Source: Flavobacteriales bacterium
GTDB lineage: Bacteria > Bacteroidota > Bacteroidia > Flavobacteriales_D > Crocinitomicaceae
Reading direction: 5' to 3'
Assembly (NCBI GenBank): GCA_947460825.1
Contig: CANHHA010000004.1
Span: 1 to 64,000, forward strand
Length of the DNA: 64,000 nucleotides
Part shown: one piece after another, positions 24,435 through 32,874 of the stretch
How positions within the stretch are numbered: position 1 is the first letter of the stretch
Layout: every line of letters starts with the position of its first letter
Program-made: the position numbers and the translations under genes
Notes under the pieces: model-generated
What the model was told of the DNA's origin: nothing
Database searches by the model: none
What the model saw: the letters and a program-made list of their open reading frames with translations, nothing else

Positions 24435-24893
24435 ATGAAAAGGATTTTAAAGCTTTTTGGATTTGGTTCACTTATATCTTTGCTTACTTATTACTTTTTA
24501 CCCGAGCAGCAATTAACTCCCGGTCAGAAAGCCGACAAGATCATGGTCTACAAAGCCGATCACGTTCTTAAATTGTACTACCAAGGTAAAATTATTGCCA
24601 GTTATTCAGTATCCATCAGCAAGAACGGGTTGGGTGCAAAAAAAAAATGTGGTAACCACCTTACCCCAGAAGGACAGTTCCGCATTACGAAACGTACCTG
24701 GTCTGCCTATCACAAAGCAATAGATATTGGCTACGGTTGTGATGTATTAATCCACGGACAAAAATACGGCTGGGTAGGTAAATTTCACCGTTGGAAAGAT
24801 TGGACCTTGGGATGTATTGCCCTGACCAATCCCGAAATCGATGAGATTTACGACGCCATTGATAACGGCTGTACCATTGAGATAATGCCATGA
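24435..24893 (+). CDS. L,D-transpeptidase (YkuD family), membrane-anchored
   Basis: L,D-transpeptidases form 3-3 peptidoglycan cross-links or attach proteins to peptidoglycan through a catalytic cysteine. The 152-residue protein has an N-terminal hydrophobic segment (about 8-24), then a short YkuD domain. It starts IMVYKADHVLKLYYQGK and carries H107 in LIHGQKYG and C127 in WTLGCIALTN, the HXX...S/T-xGC motif. The size and the WVGKFHRWKDWTLGCI segment resemble YafK/ErfK-type enzymes. It overlaps the next transpeptidase gene by 4 bp (ATGA), so the two are translated together. Exported location is inferred from the hydrophobic N-terminus. Confidence 0.88.
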   Translation: MKRILKLFGFGSLISLLTYYFLPEQQLTPGQKADKIMVYKADHVLKLYYQGKIIASYSVSISKNGLGAKKKCGNHLTPEGQFRITKRTWSAYHKAIDIGYGCDVLIHGQKYGWVGKFHRWKDWTLGCIALTNPEIDEIYDAIDNGCTIEIMP

Positions 24894-25537
24894 AAAAGAT
24901 CCTTCCTTTACTTATTGCACTTGTTGCCATACTGTTCCTCTGGATTTTCTTGAGTAAAGAAGAACCCTTAACTGGTGAATTCTACAAAGCGCCTTTGCCT
25001 GAAAAATTCATTAAATCCTCGTATTATTCAGACTATGACTTAGAGAACAAGTTTGTCATTTATGTGGATTTTAGTAAATCCCGACGAAACCGTCGCTTGT
25101 GGGTTGTTGACAAAGGTGAGGTTATTGCTACCTCGTACACAGCACATGGTAAAAAATCCGCATCGTTCAGCTCCTTCCTAGCGCCACGTAAGTTTTCTAA
25201 TATGGAAGGTAGTAATCAAAGTTCTTTGGGGATTTATCGAATTTATCCAGAGCGAAATATGAACCCAGGCAGAAAACATACATGCCGTTGCGAAAACTAC
25301 ACACAGAGCAATATGTGTAAACATAAGGGGAGAAAATTCCCAATTAATGGATTAGAAGAATCTAACAATAAGGCCATTGACCGCGGCGTAGTTATTCATA
25401 CAGCAAGATACGTGAGCGAACAGGGATGCACAGGCAACAGCGACGGTTGTTTTACGGTTTCACCTGAAATCTTTGAAATCTTGCAAAATAAACGCCTGTT
25501 GATCCTTAAAAAGTGTTACTTAGTGGCTATACAATAA
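24890..25537 (+). CDS. L,D-transpeptidase catalytic-domain protein (YkuD_2-like)
   Basis: A 215-residue protein of the murein L,D-transpeptidase catalytic domain group. One N-terminal membrane segment (about 4-21) leads to an extracytoplasmic domain starting FVIYVDFSKSRRNRRLWVVDKGEV. The active-site pattern is H170 in GVVIHTARYV and C187 in NSDGCFTVSPEIFEIL. An unusual Cys/His cluster (HTCRCENYTQSNMCKHKGRKF, about residues 130-150) precedes the catalytic part; I do not recognise it from standard family members, and it could bind a metal or form disulfides. The neighbour at 25544 and the small protein at 26491 also hold Cys clusters. It is 4 bp coupled to the first transpeptidase. Confidence 0.82.
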   Translation: MKKILPLLIALVAILFLWIFLSKEEPLTGEFYKAPLPEKFIKSSYYSDYDLENKFVIYVDFSKSRRNRRLWVVDKGEVIATSYTAHGKKSASFSSFLAPRKFSNMEGSNQSSLGIYRIYPERNMNPGRKHTCRCENYTQSNMCKHKGRKFPINGLEESNNKAIDRGVVIHTARYVSEQGCTGNSDGCFTVSPEIFEILQNKRLLILKKCYLVAIQ

Positions 25538-25543
25538 AACCAT

Positions 25544-26482
25544 ATGAAGGTCCTCAACATCCTTGGAATAATACTCCTTTTTGTCATATTAACCGCCCTT
25601 TCCCAAGTGGGAGGAATCATCCTTTTGCTGTGGTTGCTGTTGTATCAATTCTTCAAGAAACGGTTAAAAAACGCATGGGTTCGACGTGTTGTCCATGTGG
25701 GAGGATTTGTGGTGTTTTATCTTTTTTTCATGTTCGTTATTATCCCGCCCCTTGCGCGCATTCAAGACCGGGTTCCACTGCCAATGTCTAAATCAGGTGC
25801 ATTGGTCCCTGTAACGTATTGGACAGCAATTTTTGGCAGGAATTACATTAAGTCTGAAGGAAGAGCAAAGCTGGAAACCATTGCGGAAGCCAACGTAAAA
25901 AAACACCCAGATCTTAAAGTAAAATACATGGATTGCAATTATCCGTTTAGGTTCATTGGGTCAGATGAAAAACATGTAAAGATTGGTTTTCCGATCCTAG
26001 AAGGACTCTTTCCACATTTTTCGCACCTCGGCGACAAAGCGGACATTGCATTGATTTACAAAGATGAGGAAGGAAACCCCTCCAATTTAACTCCAACGGC
26101 CATTGGCTATGGGAGCTCGGTTGAACCAAATAAAGGTGAACCGGGATATGTTGGCCCAAATTGCCCATGCAGAACCAAAACTGTGCAACAAAAAAATGGT
26201 TATGATGGTGTTCCATGTGTTTGTGATAATACACTTACCCTTGGGTTTATTAGGATGTATTCCTTTATGTACAGAAACGTTCCCCAAAATGAAAAAATTA
26301 AGCTAGATACAGTTTTATCAGCCTCACTAATCAAGATGTTTACCCCATACGATTCAGAAATAATTTTAGAGGCGCACTTGAGAGAACGTTTAAAGGTTTT
26401 GCGAACTTCATTTGGAAGTCACTCGTGTAAAACAGTGCGTCACGATGACCATTTCCACGTGAGAATGGGAGGAATAAAATAG
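25544..26482 (+). CDS. LAS-type metallopeptidase (M74/M15-like), membrane-bound
   Basis: A 312-residue protein with two N-terminal membrane segments (about 4-33 and 47-67) and an extracytoplasmic domain. The ending HDDHFHVRMGGIK (H303 and H305) matches the MepA/LAS metallopeptidase zinc motif. An upstream SHLGDKADIAL supplies the H161 and D167 ligands in the usual H-(6)-D order. These enzymes cut peptide cross-bridges in peptidoglycan. Between them is a Cys-rich loop (NCPCRTK and GVPCVCDN). It follows the second transpeptidase by 6 bp. The overall family assignment rests on these motifs and the company of peptidoglycan enzymes, so a different LAS subfamily is possible. Confidence 0.75.
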   Translation: MKVLNILGIILLFVILTALSQVGGIILLLWLLLYQFFKKRLKNAWVRRVVHVGGFVVFYLFFMFVIIPPLARIQDRVPLPMSKSGALVPVTYWTAIFGRNYIKSEGRAKLETIAEANVKKHPDLKVKYMDCNYPFRFIGSDEKHVKIGFPILEGLFPHFSHLGDKADIALIYKDEEGNPSNLTPTAIGYGSSVEPNKGEPGYVGPNCPCRTKTVQQKNGYDGVPCVCDNTLTLGFIRMYSFMYRNVPQNEKIKLDTVLSASLIKMFTPYDSEIILEAHLRERLKVLRTSFGSHSCKTVRHDDHFHVRMGGIK

Positions 26483-26490
26483 CGTTAATC

Positions 26491-26874
26491 ATGAGAAAGT
26501 GGATTTTATACTTCGCATTGCTTACCTCCCCATTTCTTTTAATGGTGGTCGTAAATCAAGCAACTAAAACGAAAGCCTACACCGTCCACGTATTCGGAGA
26601 AAAGGTTTCCGCATTAAATACTGATGATTCATTACCATCGCAATGCACATGGGACTGCCATACCAATGGGTGTTCGCATCGCGATCAAAACGTTATTAGT
26701 CTTGGTCCAATTGACACCCTCCGCAGTATGATTATTGAATCCCTTGGTGTATCAAACGGAGATACCTACCAAACAATGAACATACTGGTTCTCGTAATTC
26801 TCTGGCCTTTACTCATGTTTGGACTGGTTGTAGCGAATATAGAATTGTTCAGAAACCGAAAAAAGAACGCATGA
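26491..26874 (+). CDS. small membrane protein with Cys/His cluster
   Basis: A 127-residue protein I do not recognise. It has an N-terminal hydrophobic segment (about 5-22), an extracytoplasmic part with QCTWDCHTNGCSHRDQ (about 51-66), and a C-terminal membrane segment (about 97-116, ILVLVILWPLLMFGLVVANI) ending in basic residues. The C-x3-C-H-x3-C-x-H pattern could hold a metal or disulfides. The next gene has a closely similar last 35 residues, so the two are a related pair. It lies 8 bp after the LAS peptidase and overlaps the next gene by 4 bp. A link to cell-wall remodelling is only from context. Confidence 0.6.
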   Translation: MRKWILYFALLTSPFLLMVVVNQATKTKAYTVHVFGEKVSALNTDDSLPSQCTWDCHTNGCSHRDQNVISLGPIDTLRSMIIESLGVSNGDTYQTMNILVLVILWPLLMFGLVVANIELFRNRKKNA

Positions 26875-27056
26875 AGGAATTGATTACTCCTATTTATGTC
26901 TATTGTACGGATTTCTGCATTACCAGTGCAAATTTAATGGGCATTACCTATGAAGATTTCTGTGCCCTTGTCTTTTGTGTGCTGTGGCCATTGATTACCC
27001 TGGGACTTTCACTTACCTTAATTATTCAATTGCGCCAAAGATTTAAAAATAGGTGA
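26871..27056 (+). CDS. small single-span membrane protein, 61 residues
   Basis: Its C-terminal half (YEDFCALVFCVLWPLITLG, then a basic RQRFKNR end) resembles the end of the preceding protein (YQTMNILVLVILWPLLMFG and RNRKK). The short N-terminal part has two cysteines (YCTDFC). It overlaps the previous gene by 4 bp (ATGA), which supports translation as a coupled pair. Small size makes it easy to miss in annotation. Function unknown; a subunit or regulator of the neighbouring membrane protein is an inference. Confidence 0.55.
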   Translation: MKELITPIYVYCTDFCITSANLMGITYEDFCALVFCVLWPLITLGLSLTLIIQLRQRFKNR

Positions 27057-27080
27057 TGTGTTTCCCAATGGATTCATTAT

Positions 27081-27088
27081 TACCTTTG
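27081..27088 (+). promoter_or_regulatory. -7 box (TACCTTTG) 4 nt from the ATG at 27093
   Basis: A perfect TAnnTTTG directly before the start codon, predicting a leaderless or near-leaderless mRNA. Confidence 0.5.
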
Positions 27089-27092
27089 ATGC

Positions 27093-27719
27093 ATGAAATG
27101 TTTAGTCTTCCTTTTTAGCTTCCTTTGGTCTGTTTCCATAATCGCACAAAAAAAACACGTGCCTTTCTCCGGAGAATTATTATTCAAAGCCCAGCGCGTA
27201 ATACCAATGGACTCCGTCCAAGAACACATGCTTATTTATGCGAAAGACACCTTGCTTAAGGTAATTAACTTCTCCTCTAACATGGGTAAACAAGAGTTAA
27301 TCAAACATTTAAGCAAAGAAAAATCTTACCTGCTTCTCGAAACCACCAAAGGGAAGTATGCCATCCGAACGAATTATTCTAAGTACCAAGACACAACCGT
27401 ATCGTATTCGTTCAAAAAGAAACTAGGATCCAAACGCATCGCCGGAATGAAAGCGAAGAAACTGAGCGTTACCTTTAAAGATATCGATAAAAAATTCTCC
27501 TTTTATTACTTCAAACAAATCCCTGCCATGTACGGGAGCGCCTATACAAACTTTCCTGGATTAGTTGTTGAATATTACATTCCAACAGACGAGGGTATGT
27601 TCCAATACACCTTAACCGAATTCAAACGAATAGATCCTCCCTTGACGCTTTTTATGGTACCCACGGGGTATAAACTAGTAAGCATCGAAGAATTCATGGA
27701 AGAAATGTCCAAGCCCTAG
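27093..27719 (+). CDS. exported protein of GLPGLI-like type
   Basis: A 208-residue protein with a signal peptide (about 1-18, ending SIIAQ). The mature part is beta-rich: MLIYAKDTLLKVINFSS, then KGKYAIRTNYSKYQDTT, then GSKRIAGMKAKKLSV, and FPGLVVEYYIPTDEG near residue 165. The last segment resembles the G-L-P-G-L motif of GLPGLI family periplasmic proteins common in Bacteroidota, so I call it GLPGLI-like with caution. Those proteins have no established function. It has its own -7 box right at its start codon and is probably a separate transcript from the transpeptidase cluster. Confidence 0.6.
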   Translation: MKCLVFLFSFLWSVSIIAQKKHVPFSGELLFKAQRVIPMDSVQEHMLIYAKDTLLKVINFSSNMGKQELIKHLSKEKSYLLLETTKGKYAIRTNYSKYQDTTVSYSFKKKLGSKRIAGMKAKKLSVTFKDIDKKFSFYYFKQIPAMYGSAYTNFPGLVVEYYIPTDEGMFQYTLTEFKRIDPPLTLFMVPTGYKLVSIEEFMEEMSKP

Positions 27720-27782
27720 GTAGTTAACACCTTGCTGTGTAAAGAATTCACATGAATCCTGATTACAACCTAACCCTTTTCT

Positions 27783-27790
27783 TACTTTCG
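27783..27790 (+). promoter_or_regulatory. -7 box (TACTTTCG) of ftsK
   Basis: TAnnTTCG variant 14 nt before the ftsK ATG at 27805. Confidence 0.4.
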
Positions 27791-27804
27791 TATTTTACCC
27801 CAAA

Positions 27805-30339
27805 ATGCGAGAAAACCAATACGTTCCATACGAAGAAGAGGAAACTCAATACGACAACCCCGGACCTGCGCCTAAAAAAGAGAAATCCACTGCAGCAAAA
27901 CCAAAAAAAGAGGCGAAACCAACGGTAGAAAAACCCAAAAGTTTTGTTACTTCTAAACGTGTAATTACTTCGCTTGGCGCCCTTATTACCCTTTCCAGTA
28001 TCTTCCTTTTTTTCGCCTGTATTTCTTACTTCCTAACCTGGAAAGCAGATCAAGATTCCGTGCTAGGCTACGGTTTTTTTGAGTACATTTTTAATAACAA
28101 TGTTCCAGCACCCGACAATTGGTTAGGTAAGTTTGGTGCCTGGTGCAGTCACGCACTGATATACAATAGCTTTGGGATTTCATCCATTGGACTTAGCTTA
28201 CTTGGATTTTTACTCGGTGTTCGTCTGCTTTTTAAGGTAGAATTACTGCCGATCATACGCACTACCCTTGTCACGCTGAGCTTTATGGTGTGGGGGTCTA
28301 TCTTTCTTGGGTATTTCCATGAGTATATCAATTTCGGAGGAGGCACATTTGGCTTCTTTATTAATGAATGGCTTTCCCTTACCATTGGTGGTGTCCCAAC
28401 CTTTATTCTTCATTTAGTGTTGCTTTATGTCACGGTCACCCTACTCTTTAACCCCAATTACCAAGCAGTTTTTGATCGAATCAAACCATCCAATTTAAAT
28501 GGTGATTATTTTGATATCAACGAAGACAAAGAATCGCCTTCCGAGAAACCCTATAATTCAATGAAGGTTGTTAATCCGATTAAAGAAAACGAAATAACTG
28601 AAGACCTCGTTTCTAAACCTGTTCACTTCGGCGAAGCCCTAGCGGAAGAAGAGGAAGAGTTGATTGATGACTCAGAACTTGAGATTACCTTTATCGATAA
28701 ATCCAAACAAGAACCATCGATTGACTTGGAATTAGAAATTAGCCCAACAGAAGAAGCAGAAGTACCTGTATCGGTGAAAAATCCAAATGCCGATACTACC
28801 GCAGATGACCTGGTTAGTGAATTTGGCTTGTATGATCCGAAAATGGACCTCGAATCTTACGTGCTTCCTCCCATTGAATTGTTAAAAGAATATGGCGGAA
28901 ATGGTGGCGCTTCTGTTACCAAGGAAGAATTAGAGAGCAATAAAGACCGCATCGTAGAAACACTTGCCCACTATAAAATCGATATTGCAAAAATTAAAGC
29001 AACGGTTGGCCCAACGGTTACCTTGTATGAAATCATCCCTGCGCCGGGAGTTCGCATTGCAAAAATTAAAAACCTTGAGGACGACATTGCTTTAAGTCTT
29101 TCGGCATTGGGTATCCGGATTATTGCACCGATTCCAGGCAAAGGAACCATAGGGATTGAAGTTCCAAATTCTAAACCAGAAATGGTGAGTATGCGCTCCC
29201 TAATCGCCTCCGAGAAATTTCAAAATTTCGACGGAGAATTACCGATTGTCATGGGGAAAACGATCACCAACGAAACCTTTGTATTTGACTTAACCAAAAT
29301 GCCCCACCTGCTCGTTGCAGGAGCTACAGGTCAGGGGAAATCGGTAGGATTAAATGCTATTTTAGTATCCCTTCTTTACAAAAAACATCCAGCCCAAGTG
29401 AAATTTGTATTGGTGGATCCTAAGAAGGTTGAACTCACCTTGTACAATAAAATAGAGCGACATTTTCTAGCGAAACTTCCGGGGGAAGGGGATGCCATCA
29501 TTGTGGACACCTCTAAGGTGGTAAATACCCTCAACTCGCTTTGTATTGAGATGGATGATCGGTATGAACTGCTTAAAAATGCTGGAGTTCGTACCATCAA
29601 AGAATACAATGCTAAATTCATTGGGCGTAAATTAAATCCTGAAAAAGGACATCATTATTTACCTTATATCATTGTTTTAATCGATGAGTTTGCGGATCTC
29701 ATCATGACGGCAGGTAAGGAAGTAGAGCATCCAATTGCGCGAATTGCACAGCTCGCTCGAGCCATTGGAATTCACCTCATCGTAGCTACTCAACGACCTT
29801 CGGTAAACGTAATTACCGGAATGATTAAAGCAAACTTCCCTGCGCGTATTGCATTTAGGGTATTGTCGAAAATCGATTCCAGAACGATTCTGGACGGTTC
29901 GGGTGCTGACCAATTAATTGGACGTGGTGACATGTTAATCTCTACCGGTTCAGACATGATTCGTTTACAGTGCGGATTCGTAGATACCCCTGAAGTGGAA
30001 GAAATTTGCGAATTCGTTGGAGACCAACGGGCGTATCCGAGTGCATTCCTACTTCCAGAATATGTTCCTGAAGGAGGAGAAAGCAGCGGTGAAATGGATA
30101 TGAATGAAATTGACCCCATGTTTGTTGATTCAGCGCGCATCGTTGTAATGAATCAACAAGGTTCTGCCTCATTGTTGCAACGAAAATTAAAACTGGGATA
30201 CAATCGAGCAGGTAGGATCGTAGACCAATTGGAAGCCATGGGTATTATTGGTTCATTTCAGGGCAGCAAAGCAAGAGAAGTACTGTTTGGGGACATTGAG
30301 TCCTTGGATGAATTCTTGCGTGTAAAGGGCGTACTATAA
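27805..30339 (+). CDS. ftsK: DNA translocase FtsK
   Basis: FtsK anchors at the septum and pumps DNA so that the chromosome terminus is cleared and dimers are resolved with Xer recombinases. The 844-residue protein has a charged N-terminus (PKKEKSTAAKPKKEAKP), four or five membrane helices (about 50-215), and an acidic linker (about 230-340). The alpha/beta motor follows (about 350-770), with Walker A GATGQGKS at 506-513 and Walker B-type YIIVLIDEFADLIM. The gamma winged helix ends it (about 780-844, QQGSASLLQRKLKLGYNRAGRIVDQLE), which in other species recognises polarity sequences. It is a full-length, standard Bacteroidota FtsK. Confidence 0.96.
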   Translation: MRENQYVPYEEEETQYDNPGPAPKKEKSTAAKPKKEAKPTVEKPKSFVTSKRVITSLGALITLSSIFLFFACISYFLTWKADQDSVLGYGFFEYIFNNNVPAPDNWLGKFGAWCSHALIYNSFGISSIGLSLLGFLLGVRLLFKVELLPIIRTTLVTLSFMVWGSIFLGYFHEYINFGGGTFGFFINEWLSLTIGGVPTFILHLVLLYVTVTLLFNPNYQAVFDRIKPSNLNGDYFDINEDKESPSEKPYNSMKVVNPIKENEITEDLVSKPVHFGEALAEEEEELIDDSELEITFIDKSKQEPSIDLELEISPTEEAEVPVSVKNPNADTTADDLVSEFGLYDPKMDLESYVLPPIELLKEYGGNGGASVTKEELESNKDRIVETLAHYKIDIAKIKATVGPTVTLYEIIPAPGVRIAKIKNLEDDIALSLSALGIRIIAPIPGKGTIGIEVPNSKPEMVSMRSLIASEKFQNFDGELPIVMGKTITNETFVFDLTKMPHLLVAGATGQGKSVGLNAILVSLLYKKHPAQVKFVLVDPKKVELTLYNKIERHFLAKLPGEGDAIIVDTSKVVNTLNSLCIEMDDRYELLKNAGVRTIKEYNAKFIGRKLNPEKGHHYLPYIIVLIDEFADLIMTAGKEVEHPIARIAQLARAIGIHLIVATQRPSVNVITGMIKANFPARIAFRVLSKIDSRTILDGSGADQLIGRGDMLISTGSDMIRLQCGFVDTPEVEEICEFVGDQRAYPSAFLLPEYVPEGGESSGEMDMNEIDPMFVDSARIVVMNQQGSASLLQRKLKLGYNRAGRIVDQLEAMGIIGSFQGSKAREVLFGDIESLDEFLRVKGVL

Positions 30340-30381
30340 TTTCTTAACACCTTTTTGTAGCTTTACAGTCAATTTGATTGT

Positions 30382-32817
30382 ATGAAGAATTTCCTTTTCG
30401 GACTTTTTATTTTTAGCGTAACGCTTGTCTCTGCTCAACTTGTGAGCATGCCGTCACCACTGAACAAATATTACCATTCTGGAACAGATTTTTCAAGACA
30501 CCACGAGGTTATTCAGTTTTTCGAAGCGCTTCAACAGCGTTATCCCTTGCAGATTAACCTTGAAACCTATGGTTATACCAACGAAGGACGTCCGCTAATA
30601 CTGGTGTTTATTAGTTCAGAAAAGAACATTAAATCCTTGGAAACTATTCGCATAAATCACCTAAAAAACGATCCATCCGAAAACGTATCAATCGCCTGGC
30701 TTAGCTACAACGTTCACGGGAATGAAAGTTGTGGCACCGAAGCGGCTATGGAAACCGCCTATCGCCTTCTAAGCACCGAGGCCCAACGTTTAGAAAACAC
30801 CTTAGTCATTATGGATCCCTGCTTAAATCCTGACGGGAGAGACCGCTATGTAAATTACTTCAAACAGTACCATAATCATACGGAGCAAGTGCATGTACAA
30901 AGTGCAGAGCACGATGAAACTTGGCCCGATGGACGACCAAATCATTACTTATTCGACCTCAACCGAGATTGGGCATGGCTTACGCAAGTTGAATCTCAAC
31001 AACGCGCTAACGTGTACAACCAATGGTTACCTCATGTGCATGTGGATTTTCATGAACAAGGCATGAATGAACCCTATTATTTTCCTCCGGCAGCAGAACC
31101 TTACCATGAAGTCATTACGAATTGGCAACGAGACTTTCAAAAGCACATTGGTAAGAACCATGCCTCGTACTTTGATAAAAACGGATGGCTTTATTTTTCA
31201 AAAGAAATTTTCGACCTACTCTATCCTTCTTATGGAGATACCTATCCCACCTTCAATGGAGCCATTGGAATGACCTATGAACAAGGAGGCTCTGGAAGAG
31301 CAGGACTTGGAGTAATCACAGCCGTTGGGGATACCCTCACCTTGGCAGAACGCATTGAACATCATACAATCACGGGAATTTCTACCATAGAAACCGTTAA
31401 TAATTATCATGCAAAGTTGATTTCGGAATTTCAAAAATTTCAATTAAAATCTGAACAAAGAAATCCGAACACCTATGTCCTTTACGGAGGGTCCCCGAAC
31501 ATTAAGTCACTCACCGAACTCCTAGACCAGCATCAAATAACATACACGACGGTGCTCCAGGATCAATCCACAGAACTCAAAGGGTTCGACTACTTTACGA
31601 ATCAAGACAAAACCATTAAGCTTCTTAAAAACGACGTGCTAATTAGTACCAATCAATCAAAAGGAAACTTTGTTAATGTATTGTTCGAACAAAAAACGGC
31701 GCTCAGCGACTCACTCACCTATGACATCACAGCGTGGTCTTTACCCTACGCCTACGGCATTCAATGCATTAAAATAAATAAAGCAGTAGCGGTGAATCAA
31801 ACTGCCACCACAGAGCAACAGGCCCTATTTAGTTTAAGTGAAGAGCCTTACGCGATCGCCATTCCATGGGAAAACTTAAACGCTTCTCGCATGTTAAATG
31901 AACTTTTAAAGGCAGGCATTAAGGTATCAATGACCGAGAAAGAATTTACAACATCACATGGTCACTTCGATAGGGGAACACTGCTTGTACTAAAATCAGA
32001 CAATCCCGGGAAATCTCTCACCACCTTAGTCCCTCCAATCATCAATAAATACAAGCAAGACGCCACCGCGTTACTTTCGGGTTGGGCAGAAATTGGAACA
32101 GATTTAGGTTCTTCCAGCATTAAGAATATAACTAAACCCAGGATTGGCGTTTTGTTCAATGAGCAATCATCTTCACTGTCCGTTGGAGAAATATGGCATT
32201 TTTTGGATCAAGATCTAGCCATAGAACACCAATTACTCCGTAATGGAGACATAGATTCCTATGGTTTAAGTCAACTCGATGTACTCTTTATCCCCGAAGG
32301 CTTTCGAAGTGATGACAACACCACGATTAAGCAGTGGATAAGCAACGGTGGAACGTGCATTGTAATGGGATCTGGTGCTTCAAATTTCATGGAAGTAGAC
32401 TACGGAATGAAGGTCGTAGAAGAAGCGCCTCCTGTGTTTTCATCGGAATTAGGCAATTATGGCAACCTCGAACGTTCAAGCATCAGCGAAACCATCATTG
32501 GTGCGATTTATCAATGTAAGACAGACCCTTCGCATCCCCTTGCCTTTGGCTACAATAACACGTATTACACCCTGAGACTGTCCGCCGATGTGTACCCGTT
32601 TGAAGGGGATATTATTCAAAAAATCTCGGATAAAAATGCATGGGTTACCGGCTTTGCGGGCTACAAGGTAAAACACAAACAAGATGGTGCAATTACCGTT
32701 GGCTCAAAAACCATCGGGAATGGGAAAATTGTTTACTTTTTCGATAACCCCTTGTTTAGAGGATTTTGGGAAAACGGTAAATTACAAGTAGCAAATGCCA
32801 TCTACTTTTTACGATAG
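30382..32817 (+). CDS. secreted M14 family zinc carboxypeptidase
   Basis: An 811-residue exported peptidase. Signal peptide about 1-18. The M14 domain (about 30-360) has zinc ligands H112 and E115 in NVHGNESCGTEAAM, third ligand H224 in VHVDFHEQGMNEP, and the catalytic glutamate E300 in GMTYEQGG. The C-terminal 450 residues form a DJ-1/PfpI or glutamine amidotransferase-like part (about 580-700, including VLFIPEGFR and WISNGGTCIVMGSGASNFM), as seen in large bacterial M14 proteins, and end without a T9SS sorting tail. It should cut C-terminal residues from extracellular peptides, or amide-linked peptidoglycan stems. It follows ftsK by 42 bp and may have a weak promoter of its own. Confidence 0.88.
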   Translation: MKNFLFGLFIFSVTLVSAQLVSMPSPLNKYYHSGTDFSRHHEVIQFFEALQQRYPLQINLETYGYTNEGRPLILVFISSEKNIKSLETIRINHLKNDPSENVSIAWLSYNVHGNESCGTEAAMETAYRLLSTEAQRLENTLVIMDPCLNPDGRDRYVNYFKQYHNHTEQVHVQSAEHDETWPDGRPNHYLFDLNRDWAWLTQVESQQRANVYNQWLPHVHVDFHEQGMNEPYYFPPAAEPYHEVITNWQRDFQKHIGKNHASYFDKNGWLYFSKEIFDLLYPSYGDTYPTFNGAIGMTYEQGGSGRAGLGVITAVGDTLTLAERIEHHTITGISTIETVNNYHAKLISEFQKFQLKSEQRNPNTYVLYGGSPNIKSLTELLDQHQITYTTVLQDQSTELKGFDYFTNQDKTIKLLKNDVLISTNQSKGNFVNVLFEQKTALSDSLTYDITAWSLPYAYGIQCIKINKAVAVNQTATTEQQALFSLSEEPYAIAIPWENLNASRMLNELLKAGIKVSMTEKEFTTSHGHFDRGTLLVLKSDNPGKSLTTLVPPIINKYKQDATALLSGWAEIGTDLGSSSIKNITKPRIGVLFNEQSSSLSVGEIWHFLDQDLAIEHQLLRNGDIDSYGLSQLDVLFIPEGFRSDDNTTIKQWISNGGTCIVMGSGASNFMEVDYGMKVVEEAPPVFSSELGNYGNLERSSISETIIGAIYQCKTDPSHPLAFGYNNTYYTLRLSADVYPFEGDIIQKISDKNAWVTGFAGYKVKHKQDGAITVGSKTIGNGKIVYFFDNPLFRGFWENGKLQVANAIYFLR

Positions 32818-32847
32818 GATTAGCTACTTCTTCAAGATTTAATTGCT

Positions 32848-32855
32848 TATCTTCG
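32848..32855 (+). promoter_or_regulatory. -7 box (TATCTTCG) of the FKBP-DUF4249 pair
   Basis: TAnnTTCG variant 19 nt before the ATG at 32875. Confidence 0.4.
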
Positions 32856-32874
32856 CAACTTAAGAACCACAATA

